Source: an uncultured Porphyromonadaceae bacterium
Lineage (GTDB): Bacteria; Bacteroidota; Bacteroidia; Bacteroidales; Muribaculaceae
Reading direction: 5' to 3'
DNA: 20,360 nt
NCBI GenBank assembly: GCA_902462525.1
Contig: CABQCA010000027.1
Coordinates: 1 to 20,360, forward strand
The notes beneath the pieces were generated by a model. That model had not been told where the DNA came from and did no database searches. It saw nothing but the letters and a program-made list of their open reading frames with translations. Within the stretch, counting starts at the first letter, position 1. Every line of letters starts with the position of its first letter. Shown here piece after piece: positions 16,096 to 20,360 of the stretch. The position numbers were made by a program, and so were the translations under genes.

Positions 16096-16494
16096 ATGAA
16101 AAAACATATTTTTTTACTGGCATTTATTCTTCTATCTATTATATGTTCTGCAGCGTACGATTTTACACCTCTATATTACAAAGGTGTAAACGGTAAAGAG
16201 TACAGACTTCAGCGGTGGTATATTGCAATTTTGGGCTTGTCTGAGAATATCGAATTTGTTGATTCAAGAGATACTGATTTCCAATGGGACAACGGCTATT
16301 CGGTACAAAATATGTACCTATATGAAAAAGAGGATGGCAAATTTATATATTTTCAACGCTATTCCTGTAGGGTATTGCCTACAGCTCCTAATACTGCTAA
16401 ATACACTCCTCAAAATATTTGGGCAAAGGTTGACAAAGAATGGTCGACCTACATTGATTCCAATGGAAATTCGCATAAATTATATAAGAAATAG
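16096..16494 (+). CDS. Small secreted hypothetical protein inside the gld operon
   Basis: I do not recognise this 132-residue protein. It starts with a clear signal peptide (MKKHIFLLAFILLSIICSAA, cleavage near residue 20), so it should reach the periplasm or beyond. The mature part is rich in Tyr and Trp with repeated short strands (YYKGVNGKEYRLQRWYIAIL, FIYFQRYSCRV) and ends NSHKLYKK, suggesting a small beta-rich fold. It starts 13 bases after gldM and ends 29 bases before gldN, in the same direction. Its base composition is visibly more AT-rich than the flanking gld genes, with many ATA and TTT codons, which suggests later acquisition. It could be an extra T9SS-associated factor or an unrelated insertion. 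Confidence 0.75.
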   Translation: MKKHIFLLAFILLSIICSAAYDFTPLYYKGVNGKEYRLQRWYIAILGLSENIEFVDSRDTDFQWDNGYSVQNMYLYEKEDGKFIYFQRYSCRVLPTAPNTAKYTPQNIWAKVDKEWSTYIDSNGNSHKLYKK

Positions 16495-16523
16495 CGAAAG
16501 TGACAATCGTCAAAATACGTGAT

Positions 16524-17642
16524 ATGAAATCAATAAGAATATATGCTGCCGTTGTTATGTTGTTCGGAACGGCAATTTCGCTTTTTGCGCAGGAGCAGAG
16601 TGGAGTAGTGCGTCGTCGCACAGCCGACCGAAACGCCGCCAAACAGCAGGACGGAACCGTAGTGACGGAAAGAATGCAGAATTTCTACTCCGCCGACCCG
16701 AATTCGGTGAGCGACGCCGACCGCCAGTGGATGCGCGTCATTTACCGTTCAATCGACCTGGACAAGGACAAAAATGCAGCTCTCTATTTCCCCGAGGAGC
16801 CGGTGGCCGGACAGGAAAATCTGTTCCGAATCATCATGCGTCTGCTGGCGTCGAATACAATTCCGGCATACGAGTATCTTGACGGTCGCGAAATTTTTAC
16901 TGATGACTACCGTGTGAAGGTACGCGATGTCCTCGAACGCTTCTACATTCCTTTTACCGATGCCAAGGGGTCGACTGAGAAAAATCCTCGTTTTACCATA
17001 GATGAAAACGATGTGCCGACAAATGAAGTGCTGTCGTACTACGTGGTCGAGCGTTGGGAATACGACACCCGCAACAACCGTCTGCGGCCTACTGTCGAGG
17101 CTATATGCCCTGTACTGCACCGCTCGGGAGACTTCGGCGGCGAAGCTCTGAAATATCCCATGTTCTGGGTCAAATTCACTGATTTGCGGCCCTATCTGGC
17201 GGCCCAGACCATATTTGTGGATGATGACAATAATCTTCCCACTTGCACCTACGACGATTTCTTCACTCTCACGATGTACGACGGAGATATTTATAAGACC
17301 CGCAATCTGAAGAATCGTTCGATGGCTCAGCTTTATTCCGACCCGGACAGTCTTAAAAAAGCTCAGGACAGCATTCAGACCCGTCTTGACGAGTTCGAGA
17401 AAAAGCTTTGGGTACCTTCGCGAGAGGAAGTGATAGCAGCCCGTGAGGCCCGCGAGGCTCTCGAGGCCGGTCAGAATCCGGACTCGTTGCAGACTGTTGC
17501 CCCGACCCGCAAGACCTCCAACACCCGCGCTGCCAAGCGTTCGACGAAACGCTCGTCGAAAGCGACAAAAGTTAAAGAACAGAAACCGAAACAGTCGTCG
17601 GGCTCCTCGGGAGCAACTCGCTCGGTACGCCGGCGCAGATAA
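16524..17642 (+). CDS. gldN: T9SS periplasmic ring protein GldN/PorN
   Basis: GldN (PorN) binds GldK to form the periplasmic ring and contacts GldM. The 372-residue protein has a signal peptide (about 1-22, ending LFAQ) and a core matching the family (QWMRVIYRSIDLDKDKNAALYFPEEP, NLFRIIMRLL, IPAYEYLDGREIF, YYVVERWEYD, YPMFWVKFTDLRPYL, DDFFTLTMYDGDIYKTRNLKNRSM). A GTG 24 bases upstream is in frame, but ATG 16524 gives a clean signal peptide and is preferred. The last 45-50 residues are a low-complexity Lys/Arg/Ser/Thr tail ending in four arginines, probably disordered. A hairpin at 17661-17692 may end the operon. Confidence 0.95.
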   Translation: MKSIRIYAAVVMLFGTAISLFAQEQSGVVRRRTADRNAAKQQDGTVVTERMQNFYSADPNSVSDADRQWMRVIYRSIDLDKDKNAALYFPEEPVAGQENLFRIIMRLLASNTIPAYEYLDGREIFTDDYRVKVRDVLERFYIPFTDAKGSTEKNPRFTIDENDVPTNEVLSYYVVERWEYDTRNNRLRPTVEAICPVLHRSGDFGGEALKYPMFWVKFTDLRPYLAAQTIFVDDDNNLPTCTYDDFFTLTMYDGDIYKTRNLKNRSMAQLYSDPDSLKKAQDSIQTRLDEFEKKLWVPSREEVIAAREAREALEAGQNPDSLQTVAPTRKTSNTRAAKRSTKRSSKATKVKEQKPKQSSGSSGATRSVRRRR

Positions 17643-17660
17643 CTGTCAGAACTTATTGCA

Positions 17661-17695
17661 AGGATTAATGGTTGGATAACTGTTAGTCCTTTTTC
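17661..17695 (+). terminator. Candidate terminator after gldN
   Basis: AAGGATTA (17661-17668) pairs with TAGTCCTT (17685-17692) over 8 bp with one G-U pair, loop 16 bases, followed by TTTCTTAT. It is 18 bases past the gldN stop and 28 bases before the MFS gene, so it would separate the two. The long loop makes it only moderately convincing. Confidence 0.4.
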
Positions 17696-17722
17696 TTATG
17701 CTCGTAATTCAGGTAAATAAAG

Positions 17723-18874
17723 ATGAACAAATCGTTGGTTTCACTTGCTTTCGGTACATTCGCTCTCGGAATTGCCGAATTTGGCATGATGGGTATCCTG
17801 TCGGAAGTCGCAGCCGATATGAATATCAGTATAGTTGAGGCCGGTCATCTCATTTCGGCCTATTCCTCAGGCGTTGCTATCGGTGCTCCGTTTCTTATAA
17901 TACTGCGCAAGACGCCTCTTCGGCGGCTCATGCTTCTTCTTGCCGCTTTCATAGCCATAGGGAATGCCATGGTAGCGCTTTCTCCCAATTATGTCTGCCT
18001 GCTTGGATCACGCTTCATATCGGGACTTCCGCACGGTGCATTTTTTGGTGGGGGTGCTATAGTGTGCACTCGTCTTGCCGGAGAGGGGAGAGGAGCCTCT
18101 GCTGTGGCTGTTCTTATCGGAGGTATGACAGTTGCTAATCTTGTGGGTGTGCCTGGTTGTACATTTCTGTGTAATCTCGTGTCGTGGCGATTGCCATTCG
18201 CGGTGGTTTCGCTTTTCGGTATGGCGTCGTTTGTTGCTATTCGTTGTTGGGTGCCGGTGTTGGCTCCGCTGCCCGATACGGGTGTGAAAGGACAGTTCCG
18301 TTTTCTTGGCCATCTTCCGGCATGGCTGATTTACTCCGGTGTTTTTTTCGGGCAGGCAAGCGTTTACTGCTGGCTCAGCTACATATCGCCGATCATGACA
18401 GAAATAGCGGGATTTTCGCTCGACTCGATGTCGCTTGTCATGGTTGTCGTCGGTGCCGGAATGGTGTTCGGCAACATTGTTGCCGGTCGTCTTGCCGACC
18501 GGCATTCACCTTCGTTGGTGACGGGTATTTTCGCAGCCCTTGTTATGCTGGTGATGCCGTTGGAATATTTCTATGCGGCATATAAACTGCCTTCGATAGT
18601 GGTGGCTTTTGTAGCGCCCGCGCTGTTGTTCGGCATCGGTGGTCCGCTACAGTATATAATAGTGAAATTCGCAAAAGGCGGCGAAATGCTCGGTGGCGCC
18701 GGTATACAGATAGCCTTCAACGTGTCTAACGCCATGGCCGCCTCCCTTGGAGGTATGGCTATCCACCACGGCCTCGGGCTGGCGTCTCCGGCCATTGTAG
18801 GAGTGCCGTTCGCAGTCATTGGCGCTGTTTCCCTTTTTATTCTTTATCGAAAGTACCACGCTGTCGGAGCATGA
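17723..18874 (+). CDS. MFS transporter, DHA1 family (AraJ-like)
   Basis: The 383-residue inner-membrane carrier has about 12 predicted transmembrane helices. The N-terminus LAFGTFALGIAEFGMMGILSEVA and the segments HLISAYSSGVAIGAPF and SRFISGLPHGAFFGGGAI closely follow the AraJ/sugar-efflux branch of the DHA1 drug:H+ antiporter group. The usual motif-A region is represented by LRKTPLRRLMLL, and GRLADRHSP in the second half is its repeat. Likely a proton-driven efflux pump, substrate unknown; arabinose-like sugars are suggested only by the name of the E. coli relative. It has an 80-base gap after gldN with a possible terminator and is probably separately expressed. Confidence 0.88.
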   Translation: MNKSLVSLAFGTFALGIAEFGMMGILSEVAADMNISIVEAGHLISAYSSGVAIGAPFLIILRKTPLRRLMLLLAAFIAIGNAMVALSPNYVCLLGSRFISGLPHGAFFGGGAIVCTRLAGEGRGASAVAVLIGGMTVANLVGVPGCTFLCNLVSWRLPFAVVSLFGMASFVAIRCWVPVLAPLPDTGVKGQFRFLGHLPAWLIYSGVFFGQASVYCWLSYISPIMTEIAGFSLDSMSLVMVVVGAGMVFGNIVAGRLADRHSPSLVTGIFAALVMLVMPLEYFYAAYKLPSIVVAFVAPALLFGIGGPLQYIIVKFAKGGEMLGGAGIQIAFNVSNAMAASLGGMAIHHGLGLASPAIVGVPFAVIGAVSLFILYRKYHAVGA

Positions 18875-19004
18875 GTGTAGTTCCTACTCTATGTTTAATG
18901 ATATTTTTTTTGCAGAATACTGGGAGGAATAGTGTTTTTTGTGGAGCTTGCTGCCGAAAATAAATACTGCCGAAAAAAAATATCAATATATAAAGGGAGG
19001 TGAG

Positions 19005-19043
19005 ATGCTTTTTGCGGAATTAATGCTCAAATATCTGTTGTAG
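19005..19043 (+). CDS. Micro-ORF with strong ribosome-binding site (12 aa)
   Basis: GGAGGTGA (18996-19003) is a near-perfect Shine-Dalgarno sequence just ahead of ATG 19005, rare in this phylum where most starts lack one. The ORF encodes a hydrophobic 12-residue peptide, MLFAELMLKYLL, and stops at TAG 19041-19043. No promoter is obvious directly upstream. It may be chance, a leader peptide or a toxin-like micropeptide. Confidence 0.2.
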   Translation: MLFAELMLKYLL

Positions 19044-19128
19044 CGGTTATTAGTGGCTGTAAAAAATAGCTTGTAGATTATGTGTTAGCGTAGGATGTGA
19101 TGGCCGTTGTATTATTTCGGAAGATTAA

Positions 19129-19161
19129 TTGCGCAAATTTCAAATTTAATTCGTAAATTTG
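19129..19161 (+). promoter_or_regulatory. Promoter for the UpxY-like gene, inside a palindrome
   Basis: TAAATTTG (19154-19161) matches the -7 consensus TAnnTTTG. About 21 bases upstream is TTGC (19129-19132), a partial -33 match. The start would be near 19168, giving a leader of about 150 bases. The promoter overlaps an inverted repeat, GCAAATTT (19133-19140) and AAATTTGC (19155-19162), that could bind a dimeric repressor or activator. Confidence 0.55.
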
Positions 19162-19238
19162 CTGCCGAAAATCTCCTTTAATCAAGGGTTTCAAAACAAT
19201 TGACCAAGGTGGTATCACCCACTTTTCGGAAGTTTGAT

Positions 19239-19284
19239 AGAACCGATTATTATATCTTGCTAAAAATCAAGAGAATGAGGTTCT
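19239..19284 (+). promoter_or_regulatory. Possible leader RNA stem upstream of the UpxY-like gene
   Basis: AGAACC (19239-19244) and GGTTCT (19279-19284) are complementary and would close a 34-base AT-rich loop ahead of the start. A smaller stem, GGTG-GTAT-CACC, lies at 19208-19219. UpxY/RfaH-type antiterminators act through leader sequences of their own operons, so structure here is plausible, but short stems like these also arise by chance. Confidence 0.3.
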
Positions 19285-19321
19285 GTTGAGCTTAATGAGA
19301 ATATTTTCTCTTCCCAAACTA

Positions 19322-20335
19322 ATGGCTACTGAACAAAGAGATAACGCACCGCGCTGGTACGTTCTCAATCATATCGCTCCGGCCTTTCTGAAGAATGCCG
19401 AAAAGGTGGTCGACAGGTTCAATTCGGTTCAAAACTGCAATCTCGATATTTTTAATCCTACTTACGTGGTCCGCGAAGAGCGGAACGGTGAAGTGTGCAT
19501 GCGCACTGTCAACCTCACGTTCCATTATGTATTCGTGCGCGGCACATTCGCCCAGATAAAACTCCTGTGCAGTCAGGACAATGGATTCTCATTCCTTCTC
19601 GACCGTGGCTCCGAATCGAAATATGCTGTGATATCCGACCGTGATATGGCCGGTTTCAAAACCATCGCCCGGGCCTACGGAAACTTTCTGCCCTACTTCT
19701 CACTCGACGATATCGACCTTGAGGACGGAGACCTCGTCGAGGTAGTGAACGGTGATTTTCCCGGTCTTGTCGGAATCTACATGCCCAAAGCCAAGTCTAA
19801 ATCGGGCAATATTGTTCTCAACGTATTCAACAATGTCGGCACAATAGCCTTCGATGTCAAGGCCGACGATATCCGCATTCTCGAATTTTCCACTAAAAGC
19901 ACACGCGTCAACGACCAGATCGACGCTTTCGTTCCTCATCTGTTGAGCGCCTTAAGGCTCTATCATGCCGATGAACCGATGCCGGCGTCCCTCATCGCCA
20001 AACTGACAGTTTTCGCCCGTCGCATGGAAGTGGCACGCCTCGGCAACCGCAAGCTCAATGCCAAACTGCAGGCTCTACTCTTTGCCGCCAACCATATCCT
20101 CGGCAACATTGAAGCTGCCTCAGCCGCCCGCGCCAGATACGACCAGCTCGCTACTTCTGTTACCAACGAGTGGACCAAAGCTCTCATCGCCCTCATTTAC
20201 GCTATCGCTGACGGCACCCCCGAAAATCTCTCCTCTGTCACCCTCACTCCGACCTCAAAATCGCAGACCGCCGTCGCCGAAGAATACCGCCACTACCTCG
20301 CCCTACTCGCCCCCAGGTGCGCCACCTCCTGCTGA
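19322..20335 (+). CDS. UpxY/NusG-like transcription antiterminator with extra C-terminal helical region
   Basis: The first part is a NusG N-terminal (NGN) domain (about 11-115): RWYVLNHIAPAFLKNAEKVVDRF, then FHYVFVRGTFAQI and YAVISDRDMAGF. A KOW-like segment follows at about 134-188 (EDGDLVEVVNGDFPGLVGIYM). UpxY proteins of Bacteroides prevent early termination in the capsule operon they head. They are usually about 170-190 residues; this one is 337 because of a further 150-residue, Ala/Leu-rich helical region (about 190-337) that I do not recognise. I start at ATG 19322 (MATEQRDNAPRWYVL); ATG 19295 would add nine residues. An ATG at 20353 near the window end may open the next gene, perhaps the operon it controls. 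The antitermination role is inferred from the domain. Confidence 0.8.
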   Translation: MATEQRDNAPRWYVLNHIAPAFLKNAEKVVDRFNSVQNCNLDIFNPTYVVREERNGEVCMRTVNLTFHYVFVRGTFAQIKLLCSQDNGFSFLLDRGSESKYAVISDRDMAGFKTIARAYGNFLPYFSLDDIDLEDGDLVEVVNGDFPGLVGIYMPKAKSKSGNIVLNVFNNVGTIAFDVKADDIRILEFSTKSTRVNDQIDAFVPHLLSALRLYHADEPMPASLIAKLTVFARRMEVARLGNRKLNAKLQALLFAANHILGNIEAASAARARYDQLATSVTNEWTKALIALIYAIADGTPENLSSVTLTPTSKSQTAVAEEYRHYLALLAPRCATSC

Positions 20336-20360
20336 CACCAATCAATCCGAAAATGAAAGA

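Larger units (their letters stand above)
18951..19232. repeat. Five copies of a 9-10 bp motif in both orientations in the 18875-19321 gap
   Basis: CTGCCGAAAA occurs at 18951-18960, 18967-18976 and 19162-19171. The near-reverse complement TTTCGGAAG occurs at 19115-19123 and, with one more T, at 19223-19232. The first two copies are 16 bases apart. The copies at 19115 and 19162 flank the predicted promoter as an inverted repeat (8 of 9). The copies at 19162 and 19223 could pair in the leader RNA (9 of 10). The 447-base gap is AT-rich and, apart from these sites, the promoter and a 12-codon ORF, I see nothing coding in it. Possible roles are operator sites, leader structure or a small invertible segment. 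Confidence 0.5.

Noticed and set aside
1..20360. CRISPR arrays, retrons, known defence systems or prophage genes
   Set aside because: No regularly spaced repeats, reverse transcriptase, nuclease or phage structural genes are visible. The CPBP gene alone does not indicate a phage-abortive system.

Overview
This window looks like chromosomal DNA of a Bacteroidales bacterium. A Muribaculaceae-like gut species is my inference from gene content, moderate GC and protein style. The type IX secretion (T9SS)/gliding genes porP-gldK-gldL-gldM-gldN, the UpxY-like NusG homologue and promoters matching the Bacteroidetes -33/-7 pattern (TTTG, about 20 nt, TAnnTTTG) all point to this phylum.

Layout. (1) 1-720 is mobile-element debris: a likely IS21-type terminal end abutting the decayed C-terminal half of an ISL3-family transposase with two frame changes. 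(2) 751-933 is a minus-strand tRNA-Gln(CUG) with its own promoter and terminator. (3) 1059-3968 is a plus-strand hexuronate pair, uxaB (tagaturonate reductase, split by one frameshift) and intact uxaA (altronate dehydratase). Together they convert tagaturonate to 2-keto-3-deoxygluconate in galacturonate/pectin breakdown. (4) 10948 down to 4014 is a tight minus-strand run: panC, panD, ffh, folD, a CapA-type gene, a TrmN6-type tRNA methyltransferase, a CPBP membrane protease and a secreted alpha/beta hydrolase. Several junctions are 4-bp ATGA overlaps, and a well-matched promoter lies ahead of panC, so I read it as one operon. (5) 11080-17642 is the divergent T9SS operon, with an extra small AT-rich secreted-protein gene wedged between gldM and gldN. 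(6) 17723-18874 is an AraJ-like MFS exporter. (7) 18875-19321 is AT-rich non-coding DNA with five copies of a short motif in both orientations, a promoter and possible leader structures. It precedes a long UpxY/NusG-like antiterminator with an unexplained helical C-terminal half (19322-20335), which may be the first gene of an envelope polysaccharide or similar operon lying beyond the window.

How the genes work together. PorP, GldK, GldL, GldM and GldN are outer-membrane, periplasmic-ring and inner-membrane-motor parts of the T9SS. Its cargo must first cross the inner membrane by Sec. Ffh, the SRP GTPase encoded on the divergent operon, inserts inner-membrane proteins cotranslationally. The pan and fol genes supply coenzyme A and one-carbon units. 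Most of the window is conventional. The parts most worth a second look are the repeat-rich leader plus extended UpxY-like protein, the foreign-looking gene inside the gld operon, and the single-base lesion in uxaB.
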